Shown here: piece by piece, positions 56,201 through 63,770 of the stretch | Numbering within the stretch: the stretch's first letter is position 1 | Layout: every line of letters starts with the position of its first letter | Origin: an uncultured Bacteroidales bacterium | GTDB taxonomy: Bacteria > Bacteroidota > Bacteroidia > Bacteroidales > UBA932 | Direction: 5' to 3' | Assembly (NCBI GenBank): GCA_900319405.1 | Contig: ONOH01000001.1 | Coordinates: forward strand, 54,403 to 118,402 | DNA: 64,000 nucleotides | Program-made: the position numbers and the translations under genes | Notes under the pieces: generated by a model | The model's database searches: none | What the model saw: only the letters and a program-made list of their open reading frames with translations | What the model was told of the DNA's origin: nothing

Positions 56201-57393
56201 AGGCCATCCATGACGCCGATGCCCGACGGGGCCGTGTAGTGGTGTGCTTTGCCCAGAGCGGTCTGGTGGACAAAAGCGGCATCAAAGATACGCCTGCTTA
56301 CCAGTGGGGTCGCAAGGATCCTTTGCAGGTAAAAGGCCAGAAGCGGGAGAACGCCAACATCTCTTGTTCCGGAAATACGCTTGGGACTGCTATCCGGAAC
56401 CCGAACATTCTTTATTGGGGGAAGGCAAATGAGTCCTGGCATGGTACCAGTAGTCGGTGGGACAATTTATGGAATTCCAATGTGGATTATTGCCCCCAAA
56501 CCTTCGAGACCTTTACCGGAAAGAGTTTCGACGCAAGGAACGGCTATATGGATTGGTATAATACTGCTGATTTGCCGGCAGCTGCAACAGTTCTCTCTCC
56601 CCCCGGTGATCCTGTGGGCAGGAGAGATACGCCTGTGTGCAAAACCATTTACGACCCCTGTCCTCCGGGTTACATGGTCCCCAATCTTTTCGCCTTTACT
56701 GCTTTTAACAACCGAGGCATGAAACAGATGAGGGCGGACGGCACAAAAGTAGCTTGGAACTCTGAAATGAAAGATACGAATAAGATTACGGAAGAAGATG
56801 GAACCGTTTTTCAAAACTACTCCGGTTTCTATTATGCTTACAAATTAGACGGTGGAGCAGTAGATCCGGCAAGCCAAGATGCTGTGTTCACCGGCAATGC
56901 TCCTTCAAAAAATCCTACTAATCCTGATCAAATCGTCGTCAGGAATTTTAAAAGACAAACGGGTTATTACAGAAGGGAAATTAACGAGAATAAGGTGGTT
57001 CGCTTTTATGCACGCGGCCGGGTAAATGGCAGCTCTCTGTCAAACACTACCGGAGATCCCTCCATAGGTTTCTACTGGCTGGCAGAGCCTGCTTCCCACG
57101 AGTGGTTCAAGAGTGGCGGCAATTGGTCTTATGGATCTTCCTTCCAATTTCAGAAACACACCAGTAGCGAAGCAATGAGAGTTTACCCTGTCACCGGAGG
57201 AAACTTTGCAGCGGATACCTATTATGTTGTTAATCCGGCCACGGATCATTGGGCAGACGGTACAAACCGTTCCCAGCCCAAATGGCAGCGTGAGCACGCC
57301 TTATACGTGCGCCCCATGAAGGAAAAAGATGCCCCGGGCTTTTTCACCGGTTCCAATATGGGTAATCCTAACACAGGAGTCAACCCGTTTTAG
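53269..57393 (+). CDS. Very large surface lipoprotein, tandem paralog 2 (1374 residues)
   Basis: Start at ATG 53269 (MKHKVLGITMALL). An in-frame codon at 53227 falls within the -7 box and is unlikely. Lipobox ATLSC (Cys18). The N-terminus (QPVDGGEERFAEYDPVVRFG) is nearly identical to the preceding gene, then the two diverge in the middle. Shared C-terminal blocks: TANCYVVSAPGWYRFPTVYG, TVWSWHIWCVPD, AYQWGRKDPL and TIYDPCPPGYMVPNLFAFT. It ends TGSNMGNPNTGVNPF after the usual RPM strand. Conserved ends with a variable middle suggest diversification after duplication. It is followed 15 nt later by the DUF4832 fusion. Confidence 0.72.
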   Translation: MKHKVLGITMALLATLSCIKEESPEQPVDGGEERFAEYDPVVRFGLDTYMGGAGDNEPLTKTTYAGDDKTIVLDNVRYERINWNAKLPSEISGAEASTYTRDLVQIHAESGQEFGPNKNLLYGNYYATEIKGLTNPDTNVRRDAADATPASGNEDDNFYWSASKEARRFYALYPSPDVETYKNDYYALAPGSRLTPAGFSVDGSEHKATVAASINKRPRPYPEEVGADDPSREQKYLWVNNATPSCYEYMPNMRHAYMYAAAVMPGADAGYKKVPLRFKPLYSAVKLIVTARDAGAKKYRLKRVDLRTDLHNNSKPNRADLNDDGVGTALGGSFSTYFKADATSGTTADFAKIDPASDPNTALSDTLKRLFIDIDPDDRIVLGDNTLKLTFLVLPIEQKVMTVDYTFEFLKGSELDTTDPDYLDPTVDANWIANPTKIVEVHRYLSLQDRTKIFKDPDGSLNSWYTLDPATKLYVKSNVPAIEYVFKVEAQSFFPRNLEQTVMGHEYSRVPRKPGESDQWVVEDFYSVVSYRDSSGVLQPLKWQVTGYSATGAEGTFSLGNKPDWLAMCGETIGTYNPAADVAWYYDPANPADPKFGNAPNGISPASEADIWAAAPWGFGSRMDETSRVTTIDPSSGKQVYGYTKFNYDHTYVFYDAGAANNGKYEPGSASDPAPGSASGGVVAVRNWKKHVSANYCDQDGSYYYPEYDENGVKLPDDIAKTPYAFDLSSHDIYGKVYDGFKNGDIVTTANCYVVSAPGWYRFPTVYGNGIVNTSVNQNAYKGVGGTGLLKWFKDHSDNDITQPWVSGGTGPNLITPGTAGVELVWEDANDLVDAHLFAADANMDAERGNKQKPFYWVDNDPLSPNYGKGYIYFYVNQISFSNAVLAAKAGNTTVWSWHIWCVPDPDTNLKTVAIEPSKYNFHEDPADASTRNPFPFDSVYGTTDVWKDLDLGQGKKDNSTSSPRKIYVEFKQYWRGKAIHDADARRGRVVVCFAQSGLVDKSGIKDTPAYQWGRKDPLQVKGQKRENANISCSGNTLGTAIRNPNILYWGKANESWHGTSSRWDNLWNSNVDYCPQTFETFTGKSFDARNGYMDWYNTADLPAAATVLSPPGDPVGRRDTPVCKTIYDPCPPGYMVPNLFAFTAFNNRGMKQMRADGTKVAWNSEMKDTNKITEEDGTVFQNYSGFYYAYKLDGGAVDPASQDAVFTGNAPSKNPTNPDQIVVRNFKRQTGYYRREINENKVVRFYARGRVNGSSLSNTTGDPSIGFYWLAEPASHEWFKSGGNWSYGSSFQFQKHTSSEAMRVYPVTGGNFAADTYYVVNPATDHWADGTNRSQPKWQREHALYVRPMKEKDAPGFFTGSNMGNPNTGVNPF

Positions 57394-57408
57394 CAAGGAG
57401 ATCCGTAT

Positions 57409-59730
57409 ATGAAGATGAAACATAGCATATTCGCTGGCTTTGCGGCCCTTGCTCTTTGGGCCTGCCAGACGTCGCTTATCGAGCCTGTTCCGGAGACTCC
57501 GGAGCAGCCTGAGGTTCCTGAGGTTACGGAAGTCCCTTCCTTCAAGGTTCTTACCATCGACGCCGCCAGTCCCGGAAAGACCAAAACCTCCTACAAGGAT
57601 GATGAGTACTTCTCCTGGAGTCTCTCAGACCAGGTTTCTGTCCTGTGCAACCATGACGACTGGATTCCTTTCACCCTGGTCGATTCCCCGGCCAGCTCGT
57701 GTCGCTTCAAGTCACCGCTTGTTCCCAGCGATTACGAGATGGGATCTTCCACTGGAGCGAAGATGGCGCTGTACCCGGCATCGCAATATCACGTGTACAC
57801 AAGCGATACAGGGGTCAGTTACCATCTCCCTGCCGAAAGGGATTTCCGCGCCGCCTATGGCGGTCATGAGGAATCGGCCATCCCCATGTTTGCCTATGGA
57901 AATGAAAACGATGCCTACCTTTTTGCCAATTTGACCGGCGCGGTCAAATTCACGTTTACGAAAGTGCCGGTTCCGGAGGTGAAGTTTGTCTTTACATCGG
58001 CCGGAGACAAGAAGATGAACGGGGTTATTCCCCTTACTGGGCTGGAAACGGGAAGCAGCGCCCTTGCCATCAGCGTTACCTGGGCCCCGGAGGGTGCCAC
58101 CGATGAAGCCGATAAAACCCTCACCTTTTATTCCGATGTGGACCCCTCTGCCCAAACGGTGAGCTTCTATGTCCCTTATGTGGGGACGCTGCCGGCCGGT
58201 AGCCGTGTCCAATTGCTGGATGCAGATGGGGCGACGGCCATCTTTGACCGCACCACCGTTAAAGATATTGAAGTGGTAAAGAACCACATTACGGTAGTAG
58301 ATGACCTGGATGTTTCGCCGTCGGGAGATGAGCACACTTCCACTCCGGCCCCTTTTAGCCACGACGTCCCGAATCCGGAGAGGGGCTTTACGACGCCGAA
58401 TGTGCTCGATTATAATGGATCTGCGTTCCCGTCTTCTCTTTATAGCTTTGACGATGATAACAGCCTTGTTTTCATCCGCTTCGACCTCACGGGATACAGG
58501 ACTAATAAAAATTTGGATCCTCGCGTTATCACTGCCATAGGAGGTGTATTTGACCAGGTCCGTAACCTGGGAAAGAAAGCTGTTATTCGTTTTATTTATG
58601 GGGGTGAGAATGAAGATGCAACACTGGAGGTTGTCAAAAGTCATATTTCAAAGCTAAAAGATCCCGTTTTTTACGAATATGAGGATGTAATCTATTTGAT
58701 ACAGGCCGGGTTTATTGGGGATTGTGGAGAATGGATCAGATCCAAATATTTCAAGTTTAGTTACCCTCCTGGTTTGACTGATGAGGTTTCTGGTTTTGAA
58801 GATCATGCGACAGTTATCGATGATTTGTTGACGGCAGTACCCGAGAGTCGTCAGATTGCTCTCCGTTCGGCATATTACAAGCGGTATTATACCAAAACCA
58901 AAGGATTTACGGCTTCCTGCTGGGACTGGAATCCCATTACGTCCTTTGGAGGAACTGACTATAACAGCCGTATTGCTTTTCATAATGATGCTTTTGGCCA
59001 TGACGGAGGAACATTCCGTGACTTTGGCGCTCTCGGAGATGGAAATGACCCGAAGAATGTAGATAGGAGGATGTGGTATCCCCAGAGTGCTTATCTGGCT
59101 TGTGGCGGTGAAACATACTCTTCCGCGCCTCATTCCCTTTTTTCCAAGTGGCCTCGAGTCCTGAATGACCTCTTCGACCAGCATATATCCTATTTGGGCA
59201 ACTACCGATACTCGAGTTGCCTGAGAGACTTGACTGATGGCCAGATTGAGGAGCTTCGCAAGTACATGGGATATCGCCTGTTGATTGAGGAGGCCAAGGT
59301 TTACTATTCAGACTCGGACCCTGACGCCCTTGCGGCCGGAAAACCCCTGACGGTGTCCTGCCAGTTGAAGAATGAGGGCGCCGCCCCGGTCATCTACCAG
59401 CGTCCCATGAAGCTGGTGCTCTTGAGAGAAGGGAGTGCCACTGAGCTGGTTAGCAACCTGGGTGATGTGCGCAAAGTCGCTTCTGACGGTGGCACTCGCA
59501 GCTTCTTCGCCAAGTTCGACATCCCTGCCGGCGGCATCCAGTCCGGCGACAAGTTGGCCATCTGGCTCCCGGATGCATCCGCCACCATCGCAGGCCGTGC
59601 CGTCTATGCTATCCGCCTGGCCAATGCAGAAGACGAGGATTTCCAGTGGGTCGCCGTCCCTGACCCCTCCGATCCCACCAACCCCGCTTTAGCCATCGGC
59701 GGCTACAACGTCTTCTACACCTTCCCGTAG
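57409..59730 (+). CDS. Lipoprotein with fimbrillin-like N-terminus fused to DUF4874/DUF4832 domains
   Basis: 773 residues. Lipobox ALWAC (Cys around 19) follows a signal peptide, then a Pro/Glu-rich linker. Residues about 45-300 are fimbrillin-like (KTKTSYKDDEYFSWSLSDQV). From about 310 the sequence FSHDVPNPERGFTTPNVLDY, RNLGKKAVIRFIYGGEN, QAGFIGDCGEW and RIAFHNDAFGHDGGTFRDFG matches the DUF4874-DUF4832 pair, which looks like a TIM-barrel glycoside-hydrolase-like fold followed by a beta domain. Enzymatic activity is not established. The fusion places it on the cell surface with the lipoproteins before it. A conserved-loop hairpin follows. Confidence 0.78.
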   Translation: MKMKHSIFAGFAALALWACQTSLIEPVPETPEQPEVPEVTEVPSFKVLTIDAASPGKTKTSYKDDEYFSWSLSDQVSVLCNHDDWIPFTLVDSPASSCRFKSPLVPSDYEMGSSTGAKMALYPASQYHVYTSDTGVSYHLPAERDFRAAYGGHEESAIPMFAYGNENDAYLFANLTGAVKFTFTKVPVPEVKFVFTSAGDKKMNGVIPLTGLETGSSALAISVTWAPEGATDEADKTLTFYSDVDPSAQTVSFYVPYVGTLPAGSRVQLLDADGATAIFDRTTVKDIEVVKNHITVVDDLDVSPSGDEHTSTPAPFSHDVPNPERGFTTPNVLDYNGSAFPSSLYSFDDDNSLVFIRFDLTGYRTNKNLDPRVITAIGGVFDQVRNLGKKAVIRFIYGGENEDATLEVVKSHISKLKDPVFYEYEDVIYLIQAGFIGDCGEWIRSKYFKFSYPPGLTDEVSGFEDHATVIDDLLTAVPESRQIALRSAYYKRYYTKTKGFTASCWDWNPITSFGGTDYNSRIAFHNDAFGHDGGTFRDFGALGDGNDPKNVDRRMWYPQSAYLACGGETYSSAPHSLFSKWPRVLNDLFDQHISYLGNYRYSSCLRDLTDGQIEELRKYMGYRLLIEEAKVYYSDSDPDALAAGKPLTVSCQLKNEGAAPVIYQRPMKLVLLREGSATELVSNLGDVRKVASDGGTRSFFAKFDIPAGGIQSGDKLAIWLPDASATIAGRAVYAIRLANAEDEDFQWVAVPDPSDPTNPALAIGGYNVFYTFP

Positions 59731-59753
59731 GTCCTGCTTGTCAATTGACTGAC

Positions 59754-59783
59754 AATCTTCTGCGCAAAAAGGCAGAGGATTTT
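59754..59783 (+). terminator. Conserved-loop terminator hairpin, copy 4
   Basis: AATCTTCTGC / GCAGAGGATT (one G-U pair) around loop GCAAAAAG, then TTT. Same element as at 17846, 18787 and 20586. Confidence 0.8.
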
Positions 59784-59814
59784 CCATAATCAGCTGACTG
59801 TCAGCCGATTATGG
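59784..59814. repeat. Imperfect inverted repeat next to hairpin copy 4
   Basis: CCATAATC...GATTATGG with inner GCTGAC/GTCAGC, abutting the terminator. It completes the composite hairpin-plus-palindrome arrangement also seen after dapF and dapD. Confidence 0.7.
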
Positions 59815-59951
59815 GCCAACCCTTACGACAGACATGTCTGACAATCGACCTGGCGCTTCGGGTTGTGGTGCGAATTTTGCAGGGAATCTGTGACGACGCT
59901 CTTCGGGAGAAATCCCGCCACAAGATTAGACTAAAACCTGTAACTGAAAAT

Positions 59952-60326
59952 ATGAACGTTCAAAGAAGCAGCAAGATAGGGGAAGCCGGCGAACAAATGG
60001 CTTGTGATTTCCTGCTTTCGCGGGGCCATCAGATTCTGGATCGGAACTGGCGTTCTGGTCATCTGGAGCTGGATATTGTTTCCGAAGGCCCGGACGGCCT
60101 TCATTTCGTGGAGGTGAAAGCCCGTACGGCGCCCATCACCACCACAGTGACAGACCAGGTGAATACCGTCAAGCAAAAACGGATATCAGCCGCCGCTTTT
60201 CAATATCTCAATAAAAAGCATCTGGCCGGGAGGGAGGTCTATTTTGACATCGTCTCCGTTATGTTCGACGGAAAGGAGACGGTGGTCCGCTACTTCCCGC
60301 AGGCATGGATTCCTATGTATGTATAG
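59952..60326 (+). CDS. yraN: YraN-family (UPF0102) putative endonuclease
   Basis: 124 residues from ATG 59952 (MNVQRSSKIGEAGEQMACDF). The longer open frame upstream lacks family sequence. The nuclease-like fold signature is visible: GEAGEQMACDFLLSRG, NWRSGHLELDIVS with the Asp, and FVEVKARTA with Glu-Val-Lys. This matches Holliday-junction-resolvase-like UPF0102 proteins, whose role is unclear. It starts about 140 nt after the end of the surface locus, and the next gene begins 3 nt after its stop. Confidence 0.9.
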   Translation: MNVQRSSKIGEAGEQMACDFLLSRGHQILDRNWRSGHLELDIVSEGPDGLHFVEVKARTAPITTTVTDQVNTVKQKRISAAAFQYLNKKHLAGREVYFDIVSVMFDGKETVVRYFPQAWIPMYV

Positions 60327-60329
60327 CCT

Positions 60330-61103
60330 ATGAGCAGCTCTCACCGCTACTGTGTCATCATGGCCGACGGCACCGGCTCGCCCAAACAGCTCCGGGTGAC
60401 TTATGACCGTTTCTGCGACGTGGTGTCCGAAGACCATATCCTGGTGGTAACCCTCGCCCGTTTTGCCGATGAGGCCCGCCGCGTCCTTCCCGCCATTCCG
60501 CCGCAGAACCTACTGCTGGAACCTTTCGTCCGCAAGACGGCTCCCTGTATGGCCTATGCGGCCTACACCCTGCTTACGCGGGACCCCGAGGCCGTGATCG
60601 TGGCCACCCCCTGGGACCTGGTCATCCGGGACGAGAGCCTGTTCGCCCACACGGTGGAGGAGGCCTTCGCCTACGTGGAGGAGCGCGATGTGCTGATGAC
60701 GCTGGGCATCGTCCCCAAAAACCCGGACGTGAATTTTGGCTACATCCAGGTGAAGGAGGGCCGAAACGCTCACCTGATGGCAGGCCCGCTGCAGGTAAAG
60801 ACCTTCACGGAGAAGCCGCCGCTGGAGCTGGCCGAGGTCTTCGTCCGCACCGGGGAATTCTTCTGGAACAGCGGTATCTTCGTCTGGAGGGCCGCCACCA
60901 TTGCTGCCGAAATGGAACGCTACATCCCCGAGGTGACGGAGCTTTTCCGCGGCTGGCAGGAGCACATCTCCGACCCCGTATGGCTGGAAAGGGCCTATGC
61001 CGAATGCCCCAAGGTTTCCCTGGACTACGGCGTGATGGAGCGCACCTCCCGCGCCTGGCTCTATCCCGCCCGCTTCGGCTGGGCCGATATTGATCGTTTA
61101 TAA
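60330..61103 (+). pseudogene. manC: Degenerate, truncated mannose-1-phosphate guanylyltransferase
   Basis: 257 residues. The frame is open, but two key parts are damaged. The N-terminus reads CVIMADGTGSPKQLRV, where intact enzymes have GGxGTRFWPLSR, a spacer, PKQFLD and an IGxGKTLLQ-like segment, so about 30 residues including the nucleotide-binding signature are missing. The C-terminus stops at GWADIDRL, where intact proteins continue with GTW and about 90 more residues. The stop codon lies inside a 26-bp palindrome. Remaining blocks (LLEPFVRKTAPCMAYAA, FTEKP, EFFWNSGIFVW, SLDYGVME) are typical. It is probably inactive. A changed function cannot be excluded. Confidence 0.75.
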
Positions 61104-61113
61104 ACGATCAATA
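61088..61113. repeat. 26-bp perfect palindrome ending manC
   Basis: TATTGATCGTTTA and its complement without a loop. The TAA at its centre (61101-61103) is the stop of the truncated manC. Confidence 0.8.
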
Positions 61114-61246
61114 AACTCTCCACGTTGCCCCCACCCGAAACCCCTCCCCTCGGGGGAGGGACTTGAAAGATGAACGGTCAATAAACTCCCCACGTTACCC
61201 CCACCCGAAACCCCTCCCCTCAGGGGAGGGACTTTAGGGAATAAGT
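61107..61246 (+). repeat. 70-bp tandem repeat, two units
   Basis: Units begin at 61107 and 61177, both starting TCAATAAACTC after the first base and both containing CCCACCCGAAACCCCTCCCC and the hairpin CCCTCCCC-(TC)-GGGGAGGG. The second unit ends by the rplC promoter. The hairpins could act as terminators after manC. Confidence 0.8.
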
Positions 61247-61278
61247 TTTGGATTTTCAAATATTTATCCGTATCTTTG
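61247..61278 (+). promoter_or_regulatory. rplCp: Promoter of the rplC operon
   Basis: -33 TTTG (61247-61250) and -7 TATCTTTG (61271-61278), spacing 20 nt, 75 nt before rplC. One of the best-matching promoters in the window. Confidence 0.75.
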
Positions 61279-61280
61279 CG

Positions 61281-61317
61281 GTCCGCAATTGTGCCCTGGA
61301 GGCCTCCAATTGTGGAC
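61281..61317 (+). promoter_or_regulatory. Leader hairpin of the rplC operon (candidate r-protein regulatory RNA)
   Basis: GTCCGCAATTG and CAATTGTGGAC form an 11-bp stem (one G-U pair), with GGAGGCCTCC in the loop able to form a second short stem. It starts at the expected mRNA 5' end and ends 35 nt before rplC. Ribosomal protein operons are often autoregulated through such leaders, for example by L4. Whether this one is remains inferred. Confidence 0.55.
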
Positions 61318-61352
61318 TAAATTATTAAGTAACAATTAATTAACAAACACCA

Positions 61353-61979
61353 ATGCCTGGTTTAATTGGAAAGAAAGTCGGAATGATTTCCGTCTTCGGT
61401 GCCGACGGGAAGAATATCCCGTGCACTGTCGTTGAGGCTGGTCCGTGTGTTGTCACGCAGGTTCGCACTGTAGAAACCGACGGTTACTCCGCCGTGCAGC
61501 TTGCCTATGACGAAAAGAAAGAGAAACGCACCAGCGCGGCCCTGAAGGGCCATTTCGAAAAGGCTGGAACTACTCCCAAGAAGAAACTGGTGGAATTCCC
61601 CGCCGACTTCGCCGGAGAGCTCAAGCTCGGAGACACCATCACCGTGGCCGATGTCTTCACGGAAGACGTCAAGTTCGTTGATGTGGTCGGTACTTCTAAA
61701 GGTAAGGGTTTCCAGGGCGTCGTGAAGCGCCACGGATTCGCCGGTGTAGGTGGTGTGACCCATGGTCAGCACAACCGTCTCCGTCACCCCGGTTCCATGG
61801 GCGCCAGCTCCTGGCCGTCCCGCGTATTCCCCGGCATGCGTATGGCCGGCCATATGGGTTCCGAGCGCGTGAAGGTTTTCAACCTGGAAGTTCTCAAGGT
61901 GATTCCCGAGAACAATCTGCTGGTTATCAAGGGTTCCATTCCTGGAGCCAAAGGTTCTTACATTATTCTGGAGGCTTAA
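61353..61979 (+). CDS. rplC: 50S ribosomal protein L3
   Basis: 208 residues, bacterial type. [20 protein letters not shown] at the start, and in the middle [13 protein letters not shown] and [18 protein letters not shown] near residues 115-165, the highly conserved loop that reaches the peptidyl transferase centre. Binds 23S rRNA early in assembly. It is the first gene of this operon copy. rpsJ (S10), usually directly upstream in this order, is absent here. Confidence 0.97.
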   Translation: MPGLIGKKVGMISVFGADGKNIPCTVVEAGPCVVTQVRTVETDGYSAVQLAYDEKKEKRTSAALKGHFEKAGTTPKKKLVEFPADFAGELKLGDTITVADVFTEDVKFVDVVGTSKGKGFQGVVKRHGFAGVGGVTHGQHNRLRHPGSMGASSWPSRVFPGMRMAGHMGSERVKVFNLEVLKVIPENNLLVIKGSIPGAKGSYIILEA

Positions 61980-61982
61980 GCT

Positions 61983-62609
61983 ATGGAACTTTCTGTATAT
62001 AAGATCGACGGAACTGAATCCGGAAAGAAGGTTGTCCTTGACGAAAAGGTGTTCGGCGTACAGCCCAACGACCACGTCATCTATCTGGACGTCCTCAATT
62101 ATCTCGCTGCCCAGCGTCAGGGCACTGCCAAGACCAAGGACCGCAGCGAAGTTGCCTATTCCACCAAGAAACTTGGTCGCCAGAAGGGCGGCGGCGGTGC
62201 ACGCCACGGCTCCCTGAAGGCCGGTATCTTCGTGGGTGGCGGTAACGTCTTCGGCCCCAAGCCGCGCGACTATCGCTTCAAACTGAACAAGAAGGTCAAG
62301 CAGCTCGCCCGCGTGAGCGCCCTCTCTTACAAGGCTGCCGAAGGCAAGATCGTGCTCGTAGAGCCCTTCGCTATGGACGCCCCCAAGACCAAGGAGTTCA
62401 AGTCCATCCTGGCCAACATCAAGGCCGGTGAGCGCCGCATCCTGTTCGTGCTCCCCGAGAACTCCAACAATATTTTCCTGTCATCCCGCAACTTGCCCAA
62501 CGTGCAGGTTATCACCGTTGACGAGATCAATACCTACGCTATCATGAATGCCCATTCTCTGGTGCTTGTGGACGGCGTGCAGGACATCCTCGCAGCAAGA
62601 GTAAAGTAA
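61983..62609 (+). CDS. rplD: 50S ribosomal protein L4
   Basis: 208 residues. The conserved extended loop is visible near 60-100 ([20 protein letters not shown], then [14 protein letters not shown]). L4 binds 23S rRNA near the exit tunnel and, in E. coli, represses its own operon by binding the leader mRNA. It starts 3 nt after rplC. Confidence 0.97.
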   Translation: MELSVYKIDGTESGKKVVLDEKVFGVQPNDHVIYLDVLNYLAAQRQGTAKTKDRSEVAYSTKKLGRQKGGGGARHGSLKAGIFVGGGNVFGPKPRDYRFKLNKKVKQLARVSALSYKAAEGKIVLVEPFAMDAPKTKEFKSILANIKAGERRILFVLPENSNNIFLSSRNLPNVQVITVDEINTYAIMNAHSLVLVDGVQDILAARVK

Positions 62610-62620
62610 GAGAAAGAACA

Positions 62621-62911
62621 ATGGGTATTTTAATTAAGCCAATCGTAACCGAGAAAATGACGGATCAGGGCGAAAAACTGAACCGTTACGGTTTCATCGT
62701 GGACCGCAAGGCCAATAAAATCCAGATCAAGGCTGCCGTCGAGCAGATGTACGGCGTTTCCGTCGCAGACGTGAACACCATCAACTATCGCGGCAAGCGC
62801 AAACAGCGCTACACCAAGGCCGGTCTGCTTCGCGGTCGTATGAATCACTTCAAGAAGGCCTATGTCACGCTTGCAGGTGAGGACAAGATTGATTTCTACG
62901 CTAACATCTAA
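62621..62911 (+). CDS. rplW: 50S ribosomal protein L23
   Basis: 96 residues. IKPIVTEKMT at the N-terminus and YGFIVDRKANKIQIKAAVEQ near the start are standard. L23 sits at the tunnel exit and is the docking site for trigger factor and SRP. It begins 11 nt after rplD, in the usual S10-operon order. Confidence 0.97.
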   Translation: MGILIKPIVTEKMTDQGEKLNRYGFIVDRKANKIQIKAAVEQMYGVSVADVNTINYRGKRKQRYTKAGLLRGRMNHFKKAYVTLAGEDKIDFYANI

Positions 62912-62926
62912 GAAGGAGAATAAACT

Positions 62927-63751
62927 ATGGCAATCAAAAAGTACAAGCCGGTAACTCCCGGCCAGCGCAACAAGGCTATCAGCTCCTTCGAAGAGATTAC
63001 CGCGAAGAAGCCCTATAAGAAACTCCTTGTTCCCCTCAAGTCCACGGGCGGACGCAACAACACCGGTCAGATGACCGTGCGTTACCGTGGCGGCGGTCAC
63101 AAGAGAATGTACCGCCTGGTGGATTTCGTCCGCAACCGCGATGAATTCAAGGCTACCGTGCTCACCATCGAGTACGATCCCAACCGCAGCGCCCGCATTG
63201 CCCTCATTCAGTACGAAGACGGTATGAAGAGCTACATCATCGCCCCGAACGGCCTCAAGGTCGGCCAGGTGCTTGAAACCGGCGCTTCCGCTTCTCCGGA
63301 TATGGGCAACTGCCTCCCGCTCGCCAATATTCCCGTTGGTACGCTTGTTCACGCTATCGAGCTCCGTCCCGGCCAGGGTGCCGCTATGGCCCGTTCCGCC
63401 GGAACCTACGCTCAGCTCGCCGCCCGTGAAGGCAACTACGCCATCCTCCGTCTCCCTTCCGGTGAGACCCGTATGGTTCCCGTCGCCTGCCGCGCTACCG
63501 TGGGTACCGTTTCCAACCCGGACCATAATCTGGAATCCGACGGCAAGGCCGGCCGCACCCGTCATCAGGGTCGCCGCCCGCACAACCGTGGCGTTGTGAT
63601 GAACCCGCACGATCACCCGATGGGTGGTGGTGAAGGCCGCGCCTCCGGTGGACACCCCCGTTCACGTAAGGGTCTGCCTGCCAAGGGCTACAAGACCCGC
63701 AACCCGAAGGCCGTGTCCAACAAGTTCATCATTGAAAGACGTAAAAAATAA
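62927..63751 (+). CDS. rplB: 50S ribosomal protein L2
   Basis: 274 residues. The conserved core [20 protein letters not shown], the [14 protein letters not shown] segment near residue 85 and the C-terminal [17 protein letters not shown] block with the catalytic-centre His are all present. L2 is needed for subunit joining and peptidyl transfer. It starts 15 nt after rplW. Confidence 0.97.
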   Translation: MAIKKYKPVTPGQRNKAISSFEEITAKKPYKKLLVPLKSTGGRNNTGQMTVRYRGGGHKRMYRLVDFVRNRDEFKATVLTIEYDPNRSARIALIQYEDGMKSYIIAPNGLKVGQVLETGASASPDMGNCLPLANIPVGTLVHAIELRPGQGAAMARSAGTYAQLAAREGNYAILRLPSGETRMVPVACRATVGTVSNPDHNLESDGKAGRTRHQGRRPHNRGVVMNPHDHPMGGGEGRASGGHPRSRKGLPAKGYKTRNPKAVSNKFIIERRKK

Positions 63752-63770
63752 CGGAATAAACTAACAGATT

